A DNA stretch of 6,038 nt from Anaerolineae bacterium (GCA_016929205.1 JAFGJF010000494.1:1-6038), one strand, 5' to 3'. Shown: positions 1 through 5,452, numbered from the stretch's first letter. The notes: generated from the letters alone by a model not told the origin. Numbers and translations are program-made.

Positions 1-472
1 GCGGGCCGGGATGTGTTTCTCGCGATCGCGCCCACAGGATCCGGCCCAGCGCACCGTTCCTGACCGATTCGACTGACTTGAGCATCTTGGGCGTATAGAC
101 CAGGTCCTCCAGATAACCGCTAAACACACCGGCCTGTTCCACAATATCGAGTATCTCTTTCGCTTCGGCCGCGTTGCGCGCCAGGGGTTTGGTGCACAAC
201 ACAGCCTTGCCCGCTTCCGCAGCCAGTTGCACGGCTTTTTTGTGCAGATGATTTGGCAGGCCAACAACAACCACGTCCGTGTCGGCATCCTGGATCGCTT
301 CTTGCAAGTCGGTCGTCCACTTGGGGATACCCCACTCTTGGGCAAACGCCTTGGCTCGCGCTTCCGTTCGCGAATAGACCACATGCACCCGGTCCCGGCT
401 GCGCTGCCCGTGCAAGGTCTTGGTATAAAACATGCCAATCAACCCTGTTCCCAACATCGTTATCTTGTGCAT
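1..472 (-). CDS. Gfo/Idh/MocA family NAD(P)-dependent oxidoreductase, N-terminal part (3' end outside window)
   Basis: Reading the minus strand from ATG at 472 gives 157 uninterrupted codons to the window edge, so the C-terminal half is missing. The product begins [13 protein letters not shown], a Rossmann-fold nucleotide-binding loop (GTGLIG, residues 8-13). It continues with [13 protein letters not shown] (about 67-79) and CTKPLA (about 93-98), the position of the family's conserved E-K-P motif whose lysine is catalytic. Here Cys-Thr precede Lys-Pro. The end of the visible part, RSRETHPGP, is typical of a subgroup of these enzymes. The family oxidises or reduces sugars, inositols and related polyols in the cytoplasm; the substrate cannot be read from this half. 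An AAGGAG SD lies 5 nt before the ATG (483-478). The gene lies 73 nt downstream of the aldolase gene on the same strand, so the two probably share a transcript. Confidence 0.93.
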   Translation of the reverse strand, partial: MHKITMLGTGLIGMFYTKTLHGQRSRDRVHVVYSRTEARAKAFAQEWGIPKWTTDLQEAIQDADTDVVVVGLPNHLHKKAVQLAAEAGKAVLCTKPLARNAAEAKEILDIVEQAGVFSGYLEDLVYTPKMLKSVESVRNGALGRILWARSRETHPGP

Positions 473-477
473 TTTTT

Positions 478-483
478 CTCCTT
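478..483 (-). promoter_or_regulatory. Shine-Dalgarno site of the Gfo/Idh/MocA gene
   Basis: The minus strand reads AAGGAG, then five A residues, then ATG at 472. It fixes the start codon of the oxidoreductase gene. Confidence 0.8.
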
Positions 484-497
484 ATTACGACTCGGGG

Positions 498-520
498 CGT
501 CAAAAATCGGATTTTTAACG
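498..520. repeat. 23-bp near-perfect palindrome between the aldolase and oxidoreductase genes
   Basis: On the plus strand the arms are CGTCAAAAATC (498-508) and GATTTTTAACG (510-520) around a central G509. Ten of eleven positions pair; the only mismatch is C501 with A517. It lies 26-48 nt before the oxidoreductase ATG. It could be an operator for a dimeric regulator, or an AU-rich hairpin in the intergenic mRNA that adjusts expression of the second gene. The sequence does not decide between these. Confidence 0.6.
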
Positions 521-545
521 ATATATAAGACATTTACGCTAAAAA

Positions 546-1445
546 CTAGATAACGCCAACCTGTTCGAGGATCGTTTTCAACTGCGCGCGCATCGCATCC
601 GATAGTGCCCCCACCGGGCGGCGGGCCGGACCGGCAGGCAGACCAAGCATGTGCATCGCTTCTTTGACGACGACCGGAAAGGTCCCCAAACCAAAAGCCA
701 TCCGCACCGGGGCCAATTTCTTTTGCAGTTGTAATGCCTTTTCCAGCTCGCCCGCTTTGACCGCCTCATAGATCCCTACCGCCAATCCCGGCACAACGTT
801 CGCCGTCGCGGCAACTGCGCCCGCCCCGCCGTACAACAACGCGCCATAGATCAGCGAATCCCGTCCCACAAAAGCCCGGAAGGCCGGCGGGCAGAGACGA
901 ATATGCTCGGCCAACTGGGTCAGATCGCCGCTGGAATCCTTGACCCCCACAAAATTGTCGATCCCATGCGCCAGGCGAGAAATGGTTGCCGTCGCCAAGG
1001 GGACGTTGGTCCGCCCGACGTTGTCGTAAGCCAGCACCGGCAGGCTGGTTGACGCACAAATATCGGCAAAATATCGGTACAGCTCGTCCTGCGTGGGTTT
1101 GACGAAAAACGGCGTCACGGCGGCGACGGCATCGGCTCCAGAAGCCTGTGCGTGCCGGGTCAAATCGATCGCCTCACGCGTCGTGATTGCCCCCACGTGA
1201 GCGACGACAAACACATCTCCTGCTGCGGCATCGAGGGTCAGTTCGAGGACCTGTTTGCGCTCCTCGGTGGTCAGCGCATAAAATTCGCCCTGACTGCCTC
1301 CCGGAAAAAGGCCGTGGATGCCTTGGTCGATCAAATGCCGGGCCACGACACGAACGCCCTCCTGATCTACAGACTCGTCCGCGTTAAAGGGCGTGATCAT
1401 GGCCGCAACGATACCTGCAAGATTGCTCCCGAGTTTTGTATTCAT
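546..1445 (-). CDS. DapA/NanA-family (dihydrodipicolinate synthase-like) class I aldolase or lyase
   Basis: The product is 299 residues, the usual length for this TIM-barrel family, which joins or splits a pyruvate unit through a Schiff-base lysine. Visible motifs are GGSQGEF (49-55), the substrate-carboxylate loop; VTPFFVKP (110-117); YDNVGRTN (140-147) with the catalytic Tyr140; and GVKDSSGD (167-174) with the Schiff-base Lys169. Compared with E. coli DapA, Gln52 replaces Thr45 and Phe114 replaces Tyr107. A lysine-pathway role is therefore doubtful, and a keto-acid or sugar-acid aldolase is more likely; the substrate is unknown. I chose ATG at 1445 because an AAAGGGA site (1457-1451) precedes it and the protein then begins as the family does. 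A longer reading up to 1646 would run into the tRNA. The gene is first in a unit with the Gfo/Idh/MocA gene downstream. Confidence 0.93.
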   Translation of the reverse strand: MNTKLGSNLAGIVAAMITPFNADESVDQEGVRVVARHLIDQGIHGLFPGGSQGEFYALTTEERKQVLELTLDAAAGDVFVVAHVGAITTREAIDLTRHAQASGADAVAAVTPFFVKPTQDELYRYFADICASTSLPVLAYDNVGRTNVPLATATISRLAHGIDNFVGVKDSSGDLTQLAEHIRLCPPAFRAFVGRDSLIYGALLYGGAGAVAATANVVPGLAVGIYEAVKAGELEKALQLQKKLAPVRMAFGLGTFPVVVKEAMHMLGLPAGPARRPVGALSDAMRAQLKTILEQVGVI

Positions 1446-1506
1446 CCGTTTCCCTTTCTGCTCCAAAAGGTGATCTCGATCGTTACCGATACCCCAAACT
1501 GCCATC

Positions 1507-1531
1507 CACGCGCCACAAAAAAACGGCGGTG
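1507..1531 (-). promoter_or_regulatory. possible leader hairpin with a U7 loop, upstream of the aldolase gene
   Basis: On the minus strand CACCGCC (1531-1525) can pair with GGCG and GTG (1514-1511 and 1509-1507), with one bulged C. The 10-nt loop contains seven T residues (1523-1517). It lies in the roughly 110-nt leader that follows the predicted promoter at 1563-1591. The T-run is in the loop rather than after the stem, so this is not a standard intrinsic terminator. Its function is unknown. Confidence 0.3.
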
Positions 1532-1562
1532 CCAGGCCTTGTACAGCCAAATACTGGCTATC

Positions 1563-1591
1563 AGCATACCACACAGAAACCCGTTTGTCAA
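1563..1591 (-). promoter_or_regulatory. predicted sigma-70-type promoter of the aldolase-oxidoreductase unit
   Basis: The minus strand carries a perfect -35 box TTGACA (1591-1586), a 17-bp spacer and a -10 box TATGCT (1568-1563, 4 of 6 matches). Transcription would start near 1556, giving a leader of about 110 nt. The box lies back to back with the tRNA promoter, whose -35 begins at 1605. Confidence 0.55.
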
Positions 1592-1604
1592 AAGCCCGCA
1601 GGAT

Positions 1605-1632
1605 TTGCAATTTTTCGCACTTGAAGTATAAT
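1605..1632 (+). promoter_or_regulatory. predicted promoter of the tRNA-Thr gene
   Basis: A consensus -10 box TATAAT (1627-1632) follows a -35-like TTGCAA (1605-1610) at 16 bp. The expected start point, around 1639, is only a few bases before the mature tRNA 5' end at 1642, as is common for single tRNA genes. Confidence 0.65.
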
Positions 1633-1641
1633 TGTTCCGTT

Positions 1642-1714
1642 GCCACCCTAGCTCAATCGGCAGAGCAGACGCTTCGTAAGCGCCAGGTTTGGGGTTCAAG
1701 TCCCCAGGGTGGCT
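1642..1714 (+). tRNA. tRNA-Thr (anticodon CGT)
   Basis: A complete 73-nt cloverleaf can be folded. The acceptor stem is GCCACCC (1642-1648) with GGGTGGC (1707-1713), and T1714 is the discriminator base. The D stem is GCTC/GAGC (1651-1654, 1663-1666) around an 8-nt loop. The anticodon stem is 1668-1672 with 1680-1684; its loop TTCGTAA puts anticodon CGT at 1675-1677, which reads the threonine codon ACG. The variable region is 5 nt (1685-1689). The T stem TGGGG/CCCCA encloses TTCAAGT (1695-1701). One anticodon-stem pair is a mismatch, A1669 with C1683. CCA is not encoded and must be added after transcription. A T-run follows immediately. Confidence 0.94.
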
Positions 1715-1719
1715 TTTTT
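1690..1719 (+). terminator. possible terminator formed by the tRNA 3' half and a T6 run
   Basis: The T stem-loop and acceptor strand are followed directly by TTTTTT (1714-1719), whose first T is the discriminator base. This could release polymerase just after the tRNA. No separate hairpin exists, so readthrough into the cupin gene remains possible. Confidence 0.3.
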
Positions 1720-1750
1720 GTTCCCTCCCGGCAACGAACAGCACGCGTAC

Positions 1751-1779
1751 TTGCACCTGAAAGCAAGATCGAGTACAAT
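1751..1779 (+). promoter_or_regulatory. possible promoter of the cupin-flavodoxin unit
   Basis: TTGCAC (1751-1756) and TACAAT (1774-1779, 5 of 6 matches) are separated by exactly 17 bp. They lie about 80 nt upstream of the cupin ATG. The -35 box is weak (3 of 6). Confidence 0.45.
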
Positions 1780-1845
1780 TTCCATAATCAATCCTTACCC
1801 AATTCCTTTCTGGCTGATCGACAAAAACGATTCCCAACTTTGAAG

Positions 1846-1851
1846 AGGAGG
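1846..1851 (+). promoter_or_regulatory. Shine-Dalgarno site of the RmlC-like cupin gene
   Basis: AGGAGG lies 6 nt before ATG 1858. It decides the start: the open frame continues upstream through the tRNA gene, but that part is not coding. Confidence 0.85.
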
Positions 1852-1857
1852 ACAACA

Positions 1858-2322
1858 ATGATTGACGGCGTATTGGCTATCCCATTGCAGGTACATTGTG
1901 ATGATCGCGGCTATCTGATCGAAATCGCTCGCCGTAGCGACGATCCGGAACCCCATGGGGCCATCCAACGCTTTGGACAGGTTTTCCTGGTCGGCAACGT
2001 TGACCGCGGTGTGGTACGCGCTTTTCACAAGCACAACAAGGCCTGGGACTGGTTCACGATCGGCCACGGCAGCGCCAAAGTCGTGCTTGTGGACGAACGA
2101 GATGACAGTCACTCCCGTGGTGAAAAGATGGTCCTCACCATCGGCGAGCGCAACCCCGTTCTCATTGCTGTACCCCCTGGCGTCTACCATGGTTGGATGT
2201 CACTGGAAGATGACACCCAGTTGATTGGTATCGCCAGCCACACCTACAATCGCCAAGATCCTGACGAAGTGCGCCTTCCACCTGACCATTTCGGCGACGT
2301 GTGGAACGTTAGAGGCCGGTAG
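1858..2322 (+). CDS. RmlC-like cupin, dTDP-4-dehydrorhamnose 3,5-epimerase family protein
   Basis: The product has 154 residues, shorter than typical RmlC enzymes (about 180). It follows the RmlC pattern: DDRGYLIEI (15-23), where the family has D-x-R-G-x-F/L-x-E; GVVRAFHKH (51-59), matching VRGLH with His57 at the catalytic-base position; VVLVDERDDSHSRGE (75-89); the cupin strand VPPGVYHGW (105-113); and Tyr130 before a VRLPPDHFG stretch (138-146). True RmlC epimerises C3 and C5 of dTDP-4-keto-6-deoxyglucose during rhamnose synthesis. The second catalytic acid aligns poorly here and no other rml gene is visible, so a different nucleotide-sugar isomerase or a non-catalytic cupin is possible. 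The protein should be cytoplasmic. The flavodoxin gene follows 48 nt later on the same strand. Confidence 0.85.
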   Translation: MIDGVLAIPLQVHCDDRGYLIEIARRSDDPEPHGAIQRFGQVFLVGNVDRGVVRAFHKHNKAWDWFTIGHGSAKVVLVDERDDSHSRGEKMVLTIGERNPVLIAVPPGVYHGWMSLEDDTQLIGIASHTYNRQDPDEVRLPPDHFGDVWNVRGR

Positions 2323-2370
2323 ACATTGCAGCGGCACAATTTGTCTTCGCAACAGGCTGAAAGGACAAAC

Positions 2371-2832
2371 ATGGCAAAGGCTCTCGTTTTGTATCATTCC
2401 CAAGAATACGGTAACACGGCCGCGATGGCGGAAGCAGTCGCCGAGGGGTTGCGCGAAGCCGGGGTCGAGGTCGACCTGTTCAACACCAACAATGGGCGGT
2501 TCGACATCGCTCGGTTTCCCCAATACGACTGTGCTGCTTTTGGCTCGCCGGATTATTACAGCTATGTCGCGGGACAACTCAAGCAATTTATGGACGATCA
2601 TTATATCGCCGACGTACGCAAGGGGATGCAGGGACTGAAAGGGAAACCGTATGTGCTCTTTTACTCGCATGGCGGCGGAGGGCGCGTGATCGACGCCATG
2701 AAGGGCATTTTCAAACGCGTCGGCACGATGGTGGGCCAGCCGGTCGGATCGCGTGGCCATCCGAGTCCGGAGGTTTTGGAGCAATGCAAAGCACTGGGCA
2801 AGAGGTTGGGCGAGATGGCGCGGCCCAAATAA
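2371..2832 (+). CDS. flavodoxin family protein (FMN-binding, small)
   Basis: The product has 153 residues, the normal size for a single flavodoxin-fold domain. The N-terminal strand ALVLYHSQEYGNT (4-16) holds the FMN phosphate-binding loop SQEYGNT. GSPDYYSYVAGQLKQFMDD (58-76) matches the second flavin loop, with aromatic residues that could stack on the isoalloxazine ring. VLFYSHGGGG (95-104) matches the third. Such proteins carry electrons or act as quinone or nitro-reductases in the cytoplasm; the redox partner is not visible. ATG 2371 was chosen because AAAGGA (2360-2365) precedes it by 5 nt. Upstream in-frame codons lie between the genes and have no SD. It probably shares a transcript with the cupin gene. 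It converges on the membrane-sensor gene, whose stop lies 46 nt beyond its own. Confidence 0.88.
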   Translation: MAKALVLYHSQEYGNTAAMAEAVAEGLREAGVEVDLFNTNNGRFDIARFPQYDCAAFGSPDYYSYVAGQLKQFMDDHYIADVRKGMQGLKGKPYVLFYSHGGGGRVIDAMKGIFKRVGTMVGQPVGSRGHPSPEVLEQCKALGKRLGEMARPK

Positions 2833-2861
2833 AAGACCCCTGGATTGCTAACGGCTCTAAC

Positions 2862-2884
2862 TCTTGAGTTGTCTAGACTCAAGA
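2862..2884. terminator. inverted repeat between convergent genes, possible weak bidirectional terminator
   Basis: TCTTGAGT (2862-2869) and ACTCAAGA (2877-2884) form a perfect 8-bp stem with a 7-nt loop. It sits where the flavodoxin gene and the membrane-sensor gene converge, and overlaps the last codon and TGA stop of the latter. Neither strand has a T-run after the stem, so intrinsic termination would be inefficient. A role in mRNA 3'-end protection is equally possible. Confidence 0.4.
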
Positions 2885-4774
2885 TCTAGATGACATCACC
2901 TGACGTTCCATATTTTCCAGCACGCGCGAAACCTCGGCAATAGCAGCACGCTGTTTTCGGTAGAGGTCTGATTCGCTGACGGCCAAACGGTTGGCAATGT
3001 CGCTCATCCGGTAACCCTCGCGAAATTTGAGATCGAGAATGTTGTACAGCGTCCATTCGACAGCCGTCATGCTGCGGTCACCGGCAGGGCGCAAAGCATC
3101 GATCGCTTGCTGCAATGTCTGGCGAAGCGCATGTACCTTGTCTTCATTCTTCGAACCGTAGGCCAAAGTGACAATTTTTAGTTTGAGCAATGGGCTGCGA
3201 GTTAACTTGGGACCACCCCAATAGTGCGTCAACGCATCTTTGACCCAACGCGTGAAATTGGGACTATTGATCGGATTCTCGTCTATTGGCTGAGGCAACG
3301 ACGTAACGTAACGCATCAAGCGCCGTTGTTTTTGGATACGCTCAATGTCAGGCATAATTTGCTGCAGCGCGACAAAGATCCCTTGCTGCAAATGCCTATC
3401 TTCCAGAGCCACCTCGGCTTGTTCGATCAAGTCGAGGATATTCTCAGCCAACAAAGCGTCTTGCAGGAACGTCAAAGCGCTCTTTTCAACCACCAACAAA
3501 CCTAGAACGGCATCCTGATTTTGCGTGCACAGTGGCCTGACAATGAACCCGTCCTTTTCGACAAAGGCTGGATAAGGGTCGGTGTCTTGAGAAGTCAACT
3601 TGAGCATAGAGCGCAGATTGTCAAACTTGAGAAACAAACGCGCCACCTGTTCGCTGCCGCAATAAGCCTCAATGTAAAAGTCGTCATCACTCAGTGTGAT
3701 CACAAAAGCATGCCGGACGCGCAGCAGCTCGGCGATCAAGGAAAGCACGTTTTCCAGAAACTGTTTCAGATCGCTTGGTGTGAGCAACCGTGTGTCTAGT
3801 TCTTGAAGCCAGGCAATCTCGTCAACGTCCTGGCGATAAACCAGGCGATTGAGGAAGGGATGTGCCAGGCTGATGCCCATTTGCGCCAAAATGACGGTCA
3901 AGACAGTCGCAAAAAGCGTAACCAAGTCGCTCGACAAGCCAAGAATGGTTCCGATTTTTGGAACCCCATTCAAGATGACGACGATAAATGACGCCAGAAA
4001 TGGCCCGCGCAGCAAATACTCGATCAAATCGTACTTGATGACGCGATCCGGTGTAAAGGCACCAAAATAGGCCACCGTATAAGCCATCACCACAATCATG
4101 AGCGCAACGGCAATATTGCCCGCCAAAAGAATGCTTAATAAAATCATATCAGGCAATCTGGAGGGCAAAGTGGTTAGAAGCATATAGGGAAAGACGCCCA
4201 ATGCCGGAGCCACAAATGCCATGGTCAAATAGCCCATTCGACGCCTGAACGTAGCCGTTAAGCACCGTTTTCGGGCATTGTTAATATTGGCTGCTCCTCC
4301 CATCACGATGGCGAAAAAATAGATGGTAAAGACCCAAAAGAGCGGCCCCGGTTGTAAACGCGGCGTAAAAGCCGCATAGATGCCGTCTCGAACAACCCAG
4401 GGCGTCAGGACGACAAACAACAACGTTACTCCACCCACAAGGTAGCTCAACCTGATACCCAGCCGCCGCCAGCGAGACACATCGTTGGTCGTATTGAGCA
4501 AGGCGTTCGAAAAGTGTAAATAGGCAGACGGCACGAAAGCGATGCCCAGCCATTGGAATCTAAGCCAGGTCAGCGCTGACTCACGTGACATCACCTCGAA
4601 AATGGCAACATCGCCGAGGTATACAACCATCACAAAGACCAATAACACGCAAAAGGCACGCCCCACTGCGCTACGAAAGTTGTGCCAAAGAATGTATATG
4701 ACCAACGAGAACGCTGTTAGCAAAATCGCCGAGGAGAGGATTCTGTTAGCGACCCGAAGTATGGATAGTAAAAT
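2879..4774 (-). CDS. polytopic membrane protein with 7TM-like sensor region, GAF-like domain and C-terminal helix-turn-helix
   Basis: Read from ATT 4774 the product is 631 residues. About nine hydrophobic segments fill residues 12-307, resembling the N-terminal 7TM module of some sensor kinases; an example is FQWLGIAFVPSAYLHFS (about 73-89). A soluble region follows (about 315-435) that fits a GAF fold. There is no kinase: no H-box and no ATP-binding motifs. Instead the end carries RWVKDALTHYWGGPKL (509-524) and then a helix-turn-helix like sigma region 4 (about 569-615; EWTLYNILDLKF, MSDIANRLAVSESDLYRKQR). I infer a membrane-bound one-component transcription regulator; the signal and target are unknown. 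The SD AGGAGG (4785-4780) lies 5 nt before ATT. The nearest standard start, TTG 4723, has no SD and would cut the first membrane segment in half. The GNAT gene ends in the same frame at 4784. Confidence 0.82.
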   Translation of the reverse strand: MLLSILRVANRILSSAILLTAFSLVIYILWHNFRSAVGRAFCVLLVFVMVVYLGDVAIFEVMSRESALTWLRFQWLGIAFVPSAYLHFSNALLNTTNDVSRWRRLGIRLSYLVGGVTLLFVVLTPWVVRDGIYAAFTPRLQPGPLFWVFTIYFFAIVMGGAANINNARKRCLTATFRRRMGYLTMAFVAPALGVFPYMLLTTLPSRLPDMILLSILLAGNIAVALMIVVMAYTVAYFGAFTPDRVIKYDLIEYLLRGPFLASFIVVILNGVPKIGTILGLSSDLVTLFATVLTVILAQMGISLAHPFLNRLVYRQDVDEIAWLQELDTRLLTPSDLKQFLENVLSLIAELLRVRHAFVITLSDDDFYIEAYCGSEQVARLFLKFDNLRSMLKLTSQDTDPYPAFVEKDGFIVRPLCTQNQDAVLGLLVVEKSALTFLQDALLAENILDLIEQAEVALEDRHLQQGIFVALQQIMPDIERIQKQRRLMRYVTSLPQPIDENPINSPNFTRWVKDALTHYWGGPKLTRSPLLKLKIVTLAYGSKNEDKVHALRQTLQQAIDALRPAGDRSMTAVEWTLYNILDLKFREGYRMSDIANRLAVSESDLYRKQRAAIAEVSRVLENMERQVMSSRS

Positions 4775-4779
4775 GAGTG

Positions 4780-4785
4780 CCTCCT
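4780..4785 (-). promoter_or_regulatory. Shine-Dalgarno site of the membrane-sensor gene, overlapping the GNAT stop
   Basis: The minus strand reads TAGGAGGCACTCATT. TAG (4786-4784) ends the GNAT gene, AGGAGG (4785-4780) is a consensus SD, and ATT (4774-4772) follows after 5 nt. The overlap points to translational coupling and decides the unusual start codon. Confidence 0.7.
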
Positions 4786-5371
4786 AGAGTCTTAAAGTGA
4801 AAAAGAGAGCGATATCTCTGTTTACAAAATAGTGATCATTAAACCCACAGAACGTAAAATTGAATTTTTCACAGAAGGAAATTGCCGGATGGTTTTTGGT
4901 TTGCACAGCGATCATCAGTTTTTTGAGTTTGAGGTCGCGCCCCCAGGCAATGCTTGCCTTTAGCAATGCCGTGCCGATCCCTTGGCGCCTGAACGGACGA
5001 TCGACAACGAGATGTGAGATCCAGCCTGTTCGCTGCCATAGCTGTGCGTCTAGTTGGCAGTAGCCAAACACTTTGGCAAGGTCGTGCTCGTCGATACCGT
5101 TTACCTCTAGCGCATCTGCCTGTTCGCTGACCTGCTTGTCACTGGCAACCAAGACCATCGAGTCGTCCTTCCAGCAAGATACCAGATCGTCACGTTGGCG
5201 TGGATAGGTCACATACATCACCCGAGGCAGGCGAACAGGCTGGAAACGTATAAATATACCGCCATGGGTCTCAGAACGCTGTTCCATTTGCCATACATGA
5301 TCGGTCTGTGAATCGGCATTGAGCGCAAGGCAAGCATTGAGGTCGATTAAAGTAGCTGGACGAATCAACAT
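4784..5371 (-). CDS. GNAT family N-acetyltransferase
   Basis: The product has 195 residues. The C-terminal half has the acetyl-CoA pocket: ISHLVVDRPFRRQGIGTALL (118-137), with the pyrophosphate-binding loop RRQGIG (128-133), then NHPAISFCEKFNF (160-172) and GFNDHYF (176-182), matching GNAT motif B. The N-terminus MLIRPATLIDLNACLAL is the normal first strand and helix. The family moves an acetyl group from acetyl-CoA to an amine on a small molecule, peptide or protein; the acceptor cannot be named. The extra N-terminal stretch (about 24-70, including HVWQMEQR and RLPRVMYVTYPRQRDD) is longer than in minimal GNATs and may shape acceptor choice. An AAAGGA site about 10 nt upstream supports ATG 5371. 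A good promoter lies at 5413-5440. The membrane sensor follows with its SD overlapping this stop codon, so the two proteins are probably made together. Confidence 0.9.
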   Translation of the reverse strand: MLIRPATLIDLNACLALNADSQTDHVWQMEQRSETHGGIFIRFQPVRLPRVMYVTYPRQRDDLVSCWKDDSMVLVASDKQVSEQADALEVNGIDEHDLAKVFGYCQLDAQLWQRTGWISHLVVDRPFRRQGIGTALLKASIAWGRDLKLKKLMIAVQTKNHPAISFCEKFNFTFCGFNDHYFVNRDIALFFTLRL

Positions 5372-5412
5372 AGGCGATCATTCCTTTGGCTAAAGATGGC
5401 GGACCTAGAAAA

Positions 5413-5440
5413 ATTATAGCACATTTTGACACTCTGTAAA
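5413..5440 (-). promoter_or_regulatory. predicted sigma-70-type promoter of the GNAT-membrane sensor operon
   Basis: The minus strand has TTTACA (5440-5435, 5 of 6 matches), a 16-bp spacer and a perfect TATAAT (5418-5413). Transcription would start near 5406, giving a leader of about 35 nt before ATG 5371. It lies in the 96-bp gap to the divergent YbaK gene. Confidence 0.7.
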
Positions 5441-5452
5441 AATGACCAGAGT

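Noticed and set aside
1479..1490. ATCGTTACCGAT as an operator in the aldolase leader
   Set aside because: The arms are only 4 bp with a 4-nt spacer; this is expected by chance.
1446..1646. N-terminal extension of the aldolase to 1646
   Set aside because: It would overlap the tRNA 5' end and promoter, adds no family-like sequence, and ATG 1445 has an SD.
1642..1719. tRNA-Thr as an attachment site of an integrated element
   Set aside because: No integrase gene or repeat of the tRNA 3' end is visible in the window.
1585..1857. N-terminal extension of the cupin gene from an upstream start at 1585
   Set aside because: This stretch contains the tRNA-Thr gene and its promoter. The cupin family start fits ATG 1858 with its AGGAGG site.
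2200..2784. 194-codon open frame on the minus strand opposite the cupin and flavodoxin genes
   Set aside because: It lies wholly opposite two well-supported genes, shows no family motif and has no SD; it is a shadow frame.
2879..4774. Calling the membrane protein a histidine kinase
   Set aside because: The N-terminal half resembles kinase sensor regions, but no H-box or ATP-binding N, G1 or G2 motifs are present; the C-terminus is a helix-turn-helix.
4784..4786. TAG between the GNAT and membrane genes read as pyrrolysine or a suppressed stop
   Set aside because: The SD overlapping the stop gives a simpler explanation by reinitiation, and the GNAT is complete at this point.
5426..5431. Perfect TTGACA as the -35 box of the YbaK-type gene
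   Set aside because: At 16-18 bp spacing the -10 position reads like AGAGTA or GAGTAA and runs into the SD, so it is not a credible promoter.
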